DNA of 64,000 bases, taken from NCBI GenBank assembly GCA_910579215.1, contig CAJTTN010000007.1:14773-78772 (forward strand), written 5' to 3'. The notes beneath the pieces were generated by a model that saw only the letters and a program-made list of their open reading frames with translations, ran no database searches and was not told the DNA's origin. The first letter of the stretch is position 1. Every line of letters begins with the position of its first letter. The position numbers were made by a program, and so were the translations under genes. The DNA is from an uncultured Anaeroplasmataceae bacterium (GTDB lineage Bacteria; Bacillota_I; Bacilli_A; Acholeplasmatales; Anaeroplasmataceae). Of this stretch, positions 34,925 to 42,659 are shown one piece after another.

Positions 34925-34953
34925 ATTATACTTTCTTTCCTTAGGAAAGTCAA
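34925..34953 (-). promoter_or_regulatory. Strong promoter with operator-like palindrome in the spacer
   Basis: Minus strand: TTGACT (34953-34948), 17-nt spacer, TATAAT (34930-34925). The spacer and -35 edge contain the 15-bp inverted repeat CTTTCCTTAGGAAAG (34935-34949), a likely repressor site. Confidence 0.75.
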
Positions 34954-34983
34954 AAGTAAGTATAACGAATTATTCTCTTATAC

Positions 34984-35283
34984 TTAATATAAGTAATTAT
35001 TTTCTTTATTTGCAAGCTGTAGCTCTGCAAGTATATAAGTTGCATATCCTAAAGCCACCAAAGGCTCCTGCCTACATAAATCTTGGGCTTCCTCATAGCT
35101 ATCAGTTTGAAATATTACTAATCCAGCCATGCCAGGATAGCATGACAGTGGACCACATAGCTTTATTTTACCTTCATTATCTAAAATTCTAAGATTTTCC
35201 ACATGCTTTTTTATAACCTCTTTTGTTACCTTATTGAAATTCTTTTCTCTTTTAATCATCATTAAGAATACTTTCTTTTCCAT
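34984..35283 (-). CDS. YCII-family small protein
   Basis: The 99-aa protein has the YCII ferredoxin-like layout: a first strand (KVFLMMIKRE), helix with HVENLRILDNEGKIKLCGPL, strand GLVIFQTDSYEEAQDLCRQEPLVALG and final strand ATYILAEL. The HV...L and DP-like (QEP) positions match the family, where they form the putative active site; the usual Asp is Glu here. Substrate unknown. It follows the zinc-ribbon protein gene by 23 bp. Confidence 0.75.
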   Translation of the reverse strand: MEKKVFLMMIKREKNFNKVTKEVIKKHVENLRILDNEGKIKLCGPLSCYPGMAGLVIFQTDSYEEAQDLCRQEPLVALGYATYILAELQLANKENNYLY

Positions 35284-35306
35284 ATTTCCTCCAAAATTTT
35301 ATCTAC

Positions 35307-36845
35307 TTAAGCATGTATCTTATTACAATAAGGACAAACGATTTCTAAGTCTTCTGTAATTTCAGTAATGTTTCTAAAAAACATTTGTGCCTCTCTTTTA
35401 CGCCGAATTAACCATTCCTCGCCAGAAATTCTTGTTCTTGCTAATCCTGCAATTTTAATATAAGGGTACGTTTTTTTATTCGTAGGACAAAAGCCGTTAC
35501 TTAGGATTGTTCTACAAGACATACATTCATAAATAGGTTTACCATTTAAAGATTTTTCCTCAATAAGATGAAGCCTATGATTACAAAATGGACAATCCTC
35601 TCTTTTTTGATCGGTTAGAACCATTGCCTTTAATATAAGCTGTTGTATTCTTCTAAAAGATTCAATACTTGTCATACTTATTTCCAAACCAAAATCCTCA
35701 AAAGGGGTACAAAGTATATATTCATCTGCTAAAACTTGTTCCTTTATCTGTGTTAAATCTTCGTTTCTTTCTATACTAGGAATACATATCATATGATAAT
35801 TTGTTTCTTTTTCAACTAAAATAGATAGAACATATCGGTTCATAGCCTTTACACTCTTGATTTTAAGCTTCCAGTCCTTAAACATAAAGTTCATCGTAAA
35901 TCTTGAAAAATTGTTAACTTTATTTTCATCACAGGTGAAATTAAAATGACCAATAGAAAAAATAAAAATACTTAAACAAAAATAATAATAGTTCTGTAGC
36001 AAGGCTTTTAAATCCACCATCTGTAATGATTTTTTAATTTCAATATTTTCTTTTGCAAAATATTTGGATAGCTTATAAACCTGATGATAATCCTTATGCA
36101 TAGCTAAAATATTTGTTTTATGTAGCTTAGTCAATTTGGATCTTTTGATATTTTTCTTATAAACTGGTTGTTTTAATCTAGGTAAAATCGTATTTAAAAT
36201 AAATTGCAATTTATTTAAGCACCTAGAAGCAACTCCATAGTAAGAATCAAAGCTTCGGCTATATCCTGTATGAAGCTTTCCTAGAGCTAAAAAATAATTT
36301 AAATGATTTACTCTCTGTAAAATATTGATTTCTATGGTTTGGTTTGTATAAATTAATTCCTTTAATATTCTAAGATTATTTCTTGTAAAGGTTAAAATAG
36401 TATCCACCACATTACAAAATACAATGTTCTCATAGATTCCATAATTATCTTCATAGGTTCTTGTCAATAGCTTTGCAGGCTGTATCTCATTATCCTTTAT
36501 ATCTGTCCATAATTCGCTATGGGAGGAGATATGCTGTATCGTACTATTATTAATTATGCGAACAGATTCAACAGGTAAAATAATATTTTGCTCCTTTAAA
36601 TGAATAAACGGCTTAGCAAAGATTTGCTTAATTGCCGGTAAAGCCTTTACTATAGTTTCAATCTGCTCCTCTAAGATTTCAAAATTTAAATCTGGTTCTA
36701 TTGTAAATAAAGTTAAATCATGTACAATAGAATAATCAAATTCAATATAGGAAAGTTTTTTATACTTTTTCATAAAAGGCTCTAAAACTTGATATTGTTC
36801 TGAAAGCTTAGTTAGCTCTGCTAAATCATGATAGGTTAAATCCAT
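35307..36845 (-). CDS. Zinc-ribbon protein partner of the membrane McrB-like ATPase
   Basis: A 512-aa protein with no signal or membrane segment. The segment TRTYEDNYGIYENIVFCNVV (about 129-148) resembles the YENRF motif of DUF2357 proteins, which often pair with McrB-type AAA+ ATPases; the rest of the middle is helical. The end holds two Cys pairs and more: CPFCNHRL, CMSC, GFC, and finally CPYCNKIH, so at least one and perhaps two zinc ribbons. No PD-(D/E)XK nuclease core could be identified by eye. The start follows the stop of the ATPase gene by 2 bp, so they are coupled and probably form a complex. Confidence 0.6.
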   Translation of the reverse strand: MDLTYHDLAELTKLSEQYQVLEPFMKKYKKLSYIEFDYSIVHDLTLFTIEPDLNFEILEEQIETIVKALPAIKQIFAKPFIHLKEQNIILPVESVRIINNSTIQHISSHSELWTDIKDNEIQPAKLLTRTYEDNYGIYENIVFCNVVDTILTFTRNNLRILKELIYTNQTIEINILQRVNHLNYFLALGKLHTGYSRSFDSYYGVASRCLNKLQFILNTILPRLKQPVYKKNIKRSKLTKLHKTNILAMHKDYHQVYKLSKYFAKENIEIKKSLQMVDLKALLQNYYYFCLSIFIFSIGHFNFTCDENKVNNFSRFTMNFMFKDWKLKIKSVKAMNRYVLSILVEKETNYHMICIPSIERNEDLTQIKEQVLADEYILCTPFEDFGLEISMTSIESFRRIQQLILKAMVLTDQKREDCPFCNHRLHLIEEKSLNGKPIYECMSCRTILSNGFCPTNKKTYPYIKIAGLARTRISGEEWLIRRKREAQMFFRNITEITEDLEIVCPYCNKIHA

Positions 36846-36847
36846 GA

Positions 36848-39553
36848 TTAATCCTCATTTAGCTTTCGAACAAAGGCACTACATAAAGTTAAGCCTAGCT
36901 TATCAAATTCTAAGGCTAAGGCCTCTTTATTTTCAACAATTTTAAATTCTAATTTACTAACCACCTTACTTAATAGTATCTTTTCTACAGCATCATTTAA
37001 AACTGCATTTTTATCTCCAAAGCAAGCACAATAAATTTTTACAAAATCCTCCATCTGCTTTAAAATACGATTCCCAAAGGATATATTATACGGAGCTAAA
37101 AGCTTTTCCACTCTCTGTATTATTTTATTTTCCTCTGCTTCAAAGCTATAAGTCATTTTAGCAATTTCAAACAAATCGGAAAGCTGAGCATAGGTAACAA
37201 ATTTTTGATCCAAAGGCTCACTAAAAGAATGTATTTTAGGGGCTCGCTTATTAAAATTCATAGTTTGAGCACGATCATACACCTTGTCACTAATTTCAAA
37301 GGTACTTTCATCACGATTCGCCGTTCCAATAAACCATATGTTTGTAGGTATTTTAATGGTATGTCCGTCTGTGAGTCCATAATACTCGTAAGAATTTCCC
37401 TCTACTATTCGAGCTAGCTTAATATTTAAAAGCTTAATTTCTCTTTTATTCTCCTCATGCTCCATCAAGGATAAAAAATCAGAAAAATAATATTCAATTC
37501 TACTCAGATTCATTTCATCTAAAACAATAAACGTTGGTATCTCTGCATTCAATCTAGCCTTATAAAGACATTGTGTAAATTTCTTTGGGGTATAGCATTT
37601 ACTAAATTCATTATAATATCCTAGTAATTCATTTTTATCACGCCAAGAGGATTCAACCTCAACAATCTCACAATTTCCAAAAATTGCTTCCGCAAAAATT
37701 TTAGGAAGACTTGTTTTTCCTGTACCACTCATTCCTTGCAAAATAGTTAAACGAGAAGCTCCTAAGCCAGCGACAAAGGTTGCAATATCCTCTAAGGAAT
37801 ACGAAAGATGTAATCTACATTCCCTTGCATAATCTACAATAAAGCGAACTAAGGTTGGCAAGGTTAAATTAGAAAAGGTCTGTTGTCTTCTACGCTCTAG
37901 CTCTTCTTTATAGCTCTCTAGCTTACTATCAAATTCAGTAAAAGCTGGACAAGCATCAAATTCTATACGAGCACTATCTGTTGAAAATCCTCCCTGTTGT
38001 CCTTTCGATGGTACATCTGAATCCTTAGAAAGCTTTAATATTGTTTCGTCAGCGATTTGATGATTTAATTGTCCACGAAAGATCATAATTAATAAAATAA
38101 TAAAGCTGCCAATAAAAAGATAAATGGTTTGACTAGAAACCTTGTAACTATAGCTATAATCCTCTAAAGAAATCTGAAGTGTTTCTAATAAGGATTTCAA
38201 GGTTTCTTCATTTATTTTTTGGGCAATCTTAAAATATAAACCAAATAAGCCTAATAGTAATACAAATAGTACATTTGCTATAACTGTAACCTTTACTACC
38301 TTATAATAATCTTTATATTTAGCAAAGAAGCTTGATATAGATACTACCAATAAAATACCAGATATTACTAAAAAACTAAATAGAATAAAGGATAAAAGCT
38401 GAAATCCTCCTCCCAATTCCTGATAAGTAGTCAATAATTCGTATCCTGATAAAGAAATACTTCTATCTAAAAGAATTGTAAAACTAACCTGAAGATCTAC
38501 TACATTTACAACCAAGGTTAATAGCGTTAGTAGGGTTAACATAAACACATAAAGTAAGGGTTCAAATTTAAACGCTTTATCCTTTTCTTTTATTTTAACA
38601 TTCTTCAAATCCCAATTGTATCTTCCTTCAAAAATAGAGAAAATAATTAAAATACCTAAGGATAAGACAAATGGAATATAGCTTAATGTATAGGCATCCA
38701 CCTTCTTTATTCCTTGATAAAAGCAAATAAAATACCCCATTAGAAAAAATAAAAGTGTCACTCCAACATTACTATAAATACTTGTCTTAGCTTTTATGGA
38801 AAAGGATTTATCTCTTTTAGAAAAATAAGAAATTGTAGAAATAAAATATAAGAAGCAAACAAATATGATAAGCATTAAAAGAATGAAGGCAATAGATGCA
38901 TATAACTCATATGTGTTAATCCCAAAAATATTGTACAATACATAAGCTTTATACCCTACATATTCTTCTCGCTTTGAGAATAGAGGAACAAAAAATAAGA
39001 AAAGTACTAAAAGCATAGATAAGCTTTCCAAAATTATCATTCCTATTTTAAAGCGCCTATCTCTTTTCGTTTCCTTATCCTCATCCTTTTTCGCTTGGCT
39101 TTTCACTTTAAAATATATCGTAAGTAGCAAAGATAAAGCCATACCTATTAAATTTAAAATCACTAAAACAAAAGCTCCACTCGAAATCATATGCTGCAAA
39201 ACATGTAAAATAACAATTGTAATGTTTAACGCAATTTGATAGAAAATAGCTATATAAAATCCCCATCTTTTCTTTTTGAGGACATAAAGTGCTAAGCTAC
39301 CCAAAGATAAGATTACTCCCAATATGAATAAAACAAATAAAATGATACATACAATTCCAACATATGTCATCGTACTTGTATAGGAATCAAATCCACTTCC
39401 CTCTATAGTACTATATCCCATAGTACTCCAAATGGAAAGACCAGTAGATGTAAGCTCCAAGGAATAAAGAATAATCGTAAAAAGTAGATTAAGAAAAAAA
39501 GCAATGGAATAAAATACCAGTTCCCTATATTTAAAATTAAAAAGTTTTTTCAT
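36848..39553 (-). CDS. Membrane-anchored McrB-like AAA+ ATPase
   Basis: Of 901 residues, the first 515 contain about twelve membrane helices (for example 12-32, 62-90, 98-118, 124-146 and on to about 495-510). A linker leads to a C-terminal AAA+ domain of the AAA_5/McrB type: Walker A GMSGTGKTSL (about 599-608), SSWRDKNELLGYYNE, Walker B FIVLDEMNLSR, and sensor TANRDEST in the place of McrB's MNTAD. McrB proteins use GTP to drive a nuclease partner; here no nuclease is obvious and the fusion to a polytopic membrane part is unusual. Possible roles are defence or membrane stress; undecided. It is the first gene of a five-gene run. Confidence 0.8.
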   Translation of the reverse strand: MKKLFNFKYRELVFYSIAFFLNLLFTIILYSLELTSTGLSIWSTMGYSTIEGSGFDSYTSTMTYVGIVCIILFVLFILGVILSLGSLALYVLKKKRWGFYIAIFYQIALNITIVILHVLQHMISSGAFVLVILNLIGMALSLLLTIYFKVKSQAKKDEDKETKRDRRFKIGMIILESLSMLLVLFLFFVPLFSKREEYVGYKAYVLYNIFGINTYELYASIAFILLMLIIFVCFLYFISTISYFSKRDKSFSIKAKTSIYSNVGVTLLFFLMGYFICFYQGIKKVDAYTLSYIPFVLSLGILIIFSIFEGRYNWDLKNVKIKEKDKAFKFEPLLYVFMLTLLTLLTLVVNVVDLQVSFTILLDRSISLSGYELLTTYQELGGGFQLLSFILFSFLVISGILLVVSISSFFAKYKDYYKVVKVTVIANVLFVLLLGLFGLYFKIAQKINEETLKSLLETLQISLEDYSYSYKVSSQTIYLFIGSFIILLIMIFRGQLNHQIADETILKLSKDSDVPSKGQQGGFSTDSARIEFDACPAFTEFDSKLESYKEELERRRQQTFSNLTLPTLVRFIVDYARECRLHLSYSLEDIATFVAGLGASRLTILQGMSGTGKTSLPKIFAEAIFGNCEIVEVESSWRDKNELLGYYNEFSKCYTPKKFTQCLYKARLNAEIPTFIVLDEMNLSRIEYYFSDFLSLMEHEENKREIKLLNIKLARIVEGNSYEYYGLTDGHTIKIPTNIWFIGTANRDESTFEISDKVYDRAQTMNFNKRAPKIHSFSEPLDQKFVTYAQLSDLFEIAKMTYSFEAEENKIIQRVEKLLAPYNISFGNRILKQMEDFVKIYCACFGDKNAVLNDAVEKILLSKVVSKLEFKIVENKEALALEFDKLGLTLCSAFVRKLNED

Positions 39554-39636
39554 GGGTTTCCCCTCCTATTAATTGATTTAATTATACTTATTTTTTAAAG
39601 TATTGTCAAAATATATTATCTTTTTAAATGAAGTAC

Positions 39637-39665
39637 TTAACAAAACATGGAAACTATGCTAATAT
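39637..39665 (+). promoter_or_regulatory. Promoter of the LD-carboxypeptidase gene
   Basis: TTAACA (39637-39642), 17-nt spacer, TAATAT (39660-39665), 23 nt before the ATG, which has a CGGAGG ribosome site. Confidence 0.6.
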
Positions 39666-39688
39666 GATAATAATTCGGAGGTTATACT

Positions 39689-40684
39689 ATGAGACCAGAA
39701 TTTATAAAAAATACAGCGAAGCTCTATTTGGTAGCCCCTTCCTTTGGATGTACAACATCTCCCTATGAGGAAAGACTTTATAAAGCAATTGAGCAATTAA
39801 AACGTTTAGGTCATACTTTGGTTGTTGGTCCAAATTGTTTTTTAGCGGAAGGAAAATGTGCTTCAAATACGCCAAAACAGCGTGCTAAAGAATTTATGGA
39901 AGCCTACCAAAGTGATGCAGATTGCATCATATCTGTAGGTGGTGGAGAGCTAATGTATGAAATTTTAGATTACATTGATTTTGAAAAAATAAAGCTTCTT
40001 AAACCAAAATGGTTTGTCGGGTTTTCCGATAATACTAATTTGACCTTCACCTTAACAACGCTTAGCAATATTGAAACGATTTATGGAGCCTGTGCAGGTC
40101 ACTTTCATTTTAAAAAATATAAGTATGATGTTTTAGATACCTATCTAATGCTACAAGGAAAAAAAGAATTTAAAGGATATCCAAAATATGAAGCAAGACC
40201 TGACAAAACAAATCCCTTTGCCGATTATAATTTTGATACTAAAAAAATAATTACTCCCTATAAGTATAAAGAACCATTTTCTGGTGTGCTACTTGGTGGA
40301 AACCTAGATTGCCTACAGCTATTATGTGGTACTCCCTATGATAAGGTATTTGAATATACCTCAAACCATAAAGAGGGAATCATCTTTTATTTAGAAGCTT
40401 GTGATTTAAATGTAGTTGGCATTAAAAGAGCATTGCTACAGCTAAAGCGCTCTAATTGGTTTCAAAATATAAGAGGCTTTCTGATTGGTAGACCTCTTTG
40501 TATTCATCAAGAATTTGCAGGAGTAGATCATTTAAATGCGGTCATAGATGTTCTAAAGGAGTATGATACACCCATTCTCTTAGATATTGATTTGGGCCAT
40601 CTATCTCCTTCTATGCCTTTTCGCAATGGAGCCTATGCAACTATAGAATATAAGAATAATAATATCTTTATAAATTATAAATGA
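39689..40684 (+). CDS. LD-carboxypeptidase / MccF-like peptidase (family S66)
   Basis: S66 serine peptidases cleave the L-D bond of muropeptides (LdcA) or detoxify peptide-nucleotides (MccF). The 331-aa protein shows LYLVAPSFG, the family glycine stretch ISVGGGELMYEIL, the nucleophile in FVGFSDNTNLTF, FSGVLLGGNLDCLQLL, the catalytic Glu in IFYLEACD and the catalytic His towards the end (DLGHLSPSMPF). No signal peptide, so it is cytosolic like LdcA and may act in murein recycling. The FVGFSDNT and YGACAGHFHF segments fit the MccF side of the family. It stands alone, on the strand opposite its neighbours. Confidence 0.88.
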   Translation: MRPEFIKNTAKLYLVAPSFGCTTSPYEERLYKAIEQLKRLGHTLVVGPNCFLAEGKCASNTPKQRAKEFMEAYQSDADCIISVGGGELMYEILDYIDFEKIKLLKPKWFVGFSDNTNLTFTLTTLSNIETIYGACAGHFHFKKYKYDVLDTYLMLQGKKEFKGYPKYEARPDKTNPFADYNFDTKKIITPYKYKEPFSGVLLGGNLDCLQLLCGTPYDKVFEYTSNHKEGIIFYLEACDLNVVGIKRALLQLKRSNWFQNIRGFLIGRPLCIHQEFAGVDHLNAVIDVLKEYDTPILLDIDLGHLSPSMPFRNGAYATIEYKNNNIFINYK

Positions 40685-40718
40685 AAAAATGCCTTCGAAT
40701 CGTTGAAGGCGTCTTTTA
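40684..40718. terminator. Bidirectional terminator between convergent genes
   Basis: Stem GCCTTC/GAAGGC (40691-40696 and 40705-40710). A run of six A on the left gives a T-run on the minus strand (for the hemolysin III gene); on the right GTCTTTT serves the plus strand. Confidence 0.7.
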
Positions 40719-40746
40719 ATATTAGAATTAAGGTTTATTTTTTATA

Positions 40747-41562
40747 TTAATAGATAAATAAAATTATCCCCACATATTGAACTATTGCACCAGCTAAAAC
40801 AAAGAAATGCCAAATAAAATGAGCACTTTTAACCCCTTTCTTAGCAAAGGGAATCATCCCTAAAGTATAAGCTAGTCCTCCTCCTAAAATAGTCCAAAGA
40901 AGATTAAGGTTATTTTCAATAAAATCTGGGATAAACATTAACCCACTCCACCCTATAGCAAAATATAGAGTATAATGAAGCCATTTAAATCTTCCTGGTC
41001 CAAAGGTACATACAAAGGTTATCCCAAGACTTATTAAGAGCCATTGAATGATAAATAATACAATGCCTAAGATATTTCCCCAATACACCAAATATATTGG
41101 AGCGAAGGTCCCTCCTATTAGAAGGTATATAGAGGTGTAATCAAACCTTCTCCATAACCTTTTCACTTTAGAACCACCTTTAAAGGAATGATATAGACAG
41201 CTCATAAGCATCATAAAAAACATACTGAATCCATATACTACAGAAGCTGTGATTTTTAAGCCTGTATCTGATTTTAAAATTAATAATATAAAGGCAATAA
41301 TAGCTAAAATTGCTCCTACTCCATGTGTTATAGCATTTCCTATTTCTTCTAGAATTGGACGTCTTGGAGGCTCATTTAATTTTCTAACCCTTTCCTTTTT
41401 CTCAATTTTTAATTTTCTTTTAGGTTCAAGTAAAATGCTTTTATTCTCTTTACGTTGTGCCTTCTCCTTTTTATGCTCCTCCTTATTTTCCACTTTCCTA
41501 TTCTTATCATTGAGCTTATGATTTTTCTTTTCGAGCTCAAGCATTTCCTTAGTTTCTTCCAT
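40747..41562 (-). CDS. Hemolysin III family membrane protein with charged N-terminal extension
   Basis: The C-terminal 200 residues form the seven-helix HlyIII/PAQR core: EIGNAITHGVGAILA with the first His, CLYHSFKGGS, RRFDYTSIYLLIGGTFAP, GPGRFKWLHYTLY and the final HFIWHFFVLAGA, so all conserved His and the Asp are present; these are thought to form a metal-dependent hydrolase site. The first 65 residues are a highly charged Lys/Glu helix, longer than in most relatives. I place the start at ATG 41562 with GGTGA just before; ATG 41580 is possible. Membrane protein; substrate unknown. Confidence 0.87.
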   Translation of the reverse strand: MEETKEMLELEKKNHKLNDKNRKVENKEEHKKEKAQRKENKSILLEPKRKLKIEKKERVRKLNEPPRRPILEEIGNAITHGVGAILAIIAFILLILKSDTGLKITASVVYGFSMFFMMLMSCLYHSFKGGSKVKRLWRRFDYTSIYLLIGGTFAPIYLVYWGNILGIVLFIIQWLLISLGITFVCTFGPGRFKWLHYTLYFAIGWSGLMFIPDFIENNLNLLWTILGGGLAYTLGMIPFAKKGVKSAHFIWHFFVLAGAIVQYVGIILFIY

Positions 41563-41658
41563 TTTTATCACCATTGACATTATATAACGATTACATTACA
41601 AAGTCAATATAATTAGATTATCTAGTTTAAAAAACTATATACCAACCTTAAGTTTTAT

Positions 41659-41687
41659 GTCTTTTTTATATCCTATCAGCATACGTT
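41659..41687 (+). promoter_or_regulatory. Sigma-E-like sporulation promoter of yabPQ
   Basis: GTCTTTT (41659-41665), 14-nt spacer, CATACGTT (41680-41687) resembles the mother-cell sigma-E pattern (GTCATATT-N14-CATACAAT). It lies 17 nt before the yabP start and no sigma-A hexamers are seen here, in line with sporulation-only expression. Confidence 0.5.
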
Positions 41688-41703
41688 TAATTAGGTGATT
41701 TTA

Positions 41704-41961
41704 ATGTCTTTAGCAAATTTTACAATTTTTGAGGATCATATTTTAGTAAACAATATAACAGAAATTAAAGAATTTTCCGAAACTATCTTTGTGTTACGAA
41801 TTAATGATACACCCTACGAAATTACAGGAACAAATTTAGTATTAAAAGAGGTCAGCAACGACAATAAATCCATAAAAATTATAGGCACTTTAAATTCATT
41901 AGAAAAAAAGAATGTTCAGGTAAAGAAAAATAAGAGTTTTATTAAAAAACTATTTGCCTAA
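41704..41961 (+). CDS. yabP: Spore cortex protein YabP
   Basis: The 85-aa protein matches the YabP/YqfC family of mother-cell sporulation proteins: a small beta-rich protein with HILVNNITEIKEFSE, FVLRINDTPYEITGTNLVLKEV and IKIIGTLNSLEK, in the place of YabP's GVKQVESFD, I.G.NLQ and KGKI.L. In B. subtilis yabP is needed for normal cortex formation. I use the ATG at 41704 (AGGTGA 5 nt before) rather than the GTG at 41695. yabQ follows without a gap. Confidence 0.82.
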   Translation: MSLANFTIFEDHILVNNITEIKEFSETIFVLRINDTPYEITGTNLVLKEVSNDNKSIKIIGTLNSLEKKNVQVKKNKSFIKKLFA

Positions 41962-42393
41962 ATGGAATCACTACAAAATCTTTTAAAAATTTGTATTGTT
42001 TTATACTTGGGATTCTTCTCTTATATTCTTTATCAAATTCTTTTTTATCATCAAAAAAGGTTTTTATTTCTAAAAACCATCCTATTCTTCTTCCTTTTGG
42101 CCTGCATTCTTATCCATATCTCCAATCGATTTAATATCCCAATCTTTCATGTTTATATTTTGTTCTACTTTTTGGGATTATATCTAGCAAAATTGTCTTT
42201 ATCTAAGCTTCTACGCAAATATAATGATGAATTTAATACATTGCTAACTCCGTTAAAAAAATGGGTTCTTAAGGTATTAAAAATTATATCTATTCCCCCT
42301 TTTATCTATTGGATAAAAGAAAAAAGAAGATTACATAAATACTATAAAGAACACCCAAATAAACGGCCAAAATCCATATATGAGTTATTTTAG
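41962..42393 (+). CDS. yabQ: Spore cortex membrane protein YabQ
   Basis: The 143-aa protein has three membrane helices (about 9-27, 34-52, 61-80) and a basic tail (KEKRRLHKYYKEHPNKRPKS), the layout of YabQ, a mother-cell protein needed for cortex assembly. Sequence conservation in this family is low, so the call depends on the position right after yabP (adjacent stop and start) and the topology. A terminator overlaps its stop. Confidence 0.72.
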   Translation: MESLQNLLKICIVLYLGFFSYILYQILFYHQKRFLFLKTILFFFLLACILIHISNRFNIPIFHVYILFYFLGLYLAKLSLSKLLRKYNDEFNTLLTPLKKWVLKVLKIISIPPFIYWIKEKRRLHKYYKEHPNKRPKSIYELF

Positions 42394-42425
42394 AAGTCTC
42401 TAAAATAGCTCTTATTTATTTTAGT
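42382..42425 (+). terminator. yabPQ terminator
   Basis: A 13-bp stem GAGTTATTTTAGA/TCTAAAATAGCTC (one G-U) followed by TTATTTATTTT. The left arm contains the yabQ stop. Confidence 0.82.
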
Positions 42426-42572
42426 TTAGTGTCCATACAAAGTAAAATCTAAGGTTAGCTTTAAAGAAATATTATAAAATTATCCGTAGCCTTTTATTAG
42501 AATTTATTTTTTTAATAGATTCTATATATTATAAACTCTTCCCCTTTTGATAATTCTAAACAATATCTAATG

Positions 42573-42592
42573 ATAAATCATGGATGATTTAT
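42573..42592. promoter_or_regulatory. Perfect 20-bp palindrome next to the lysS -35 box
   Basis: ATAAATCAT-GG-ATGATTTAT, arms of 9 bp; its last base is the first of the -35 hexamer. It looks like an operator for a dimeric repressor or activator. Confidence 0.5.
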
Positions 42593-42620
42593 TGTAATTT
42601 ATTTGCTGTTATGCTATAAT
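42592..42620 (+). promoter_or_regulatory. Promoter of lysS
   Basis: TTGTAA (42592-42597), 17-nt spacer, TATAAT (42615-42620). No T-box features are seen in the 40-nt leader. Confidence 0.75.
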
Positions 42621-42659
42621 TAAATTCGCTAAATTAGAAAAATTAAAGGGGATATACTT

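Noticed and set aside
34899..35192. 97-aa plus-strand ORF
   Set aside because: It lies antisense over the YCII gene and the promoter at 34925-34953 and has no ribosome site.
35307..39553. Complete McrBC restriction system
   Set aside because: The ATPase lacks a DNA-recognition N-terminus and has twelve membrane helices; no McrC nuclease motif is seen in the partner.
42394..42659. T-box riboswitch before lysS
   Set aside because: No specifier-loop or T-box consensus; the promoter leaves a leader of only about 40 nt.
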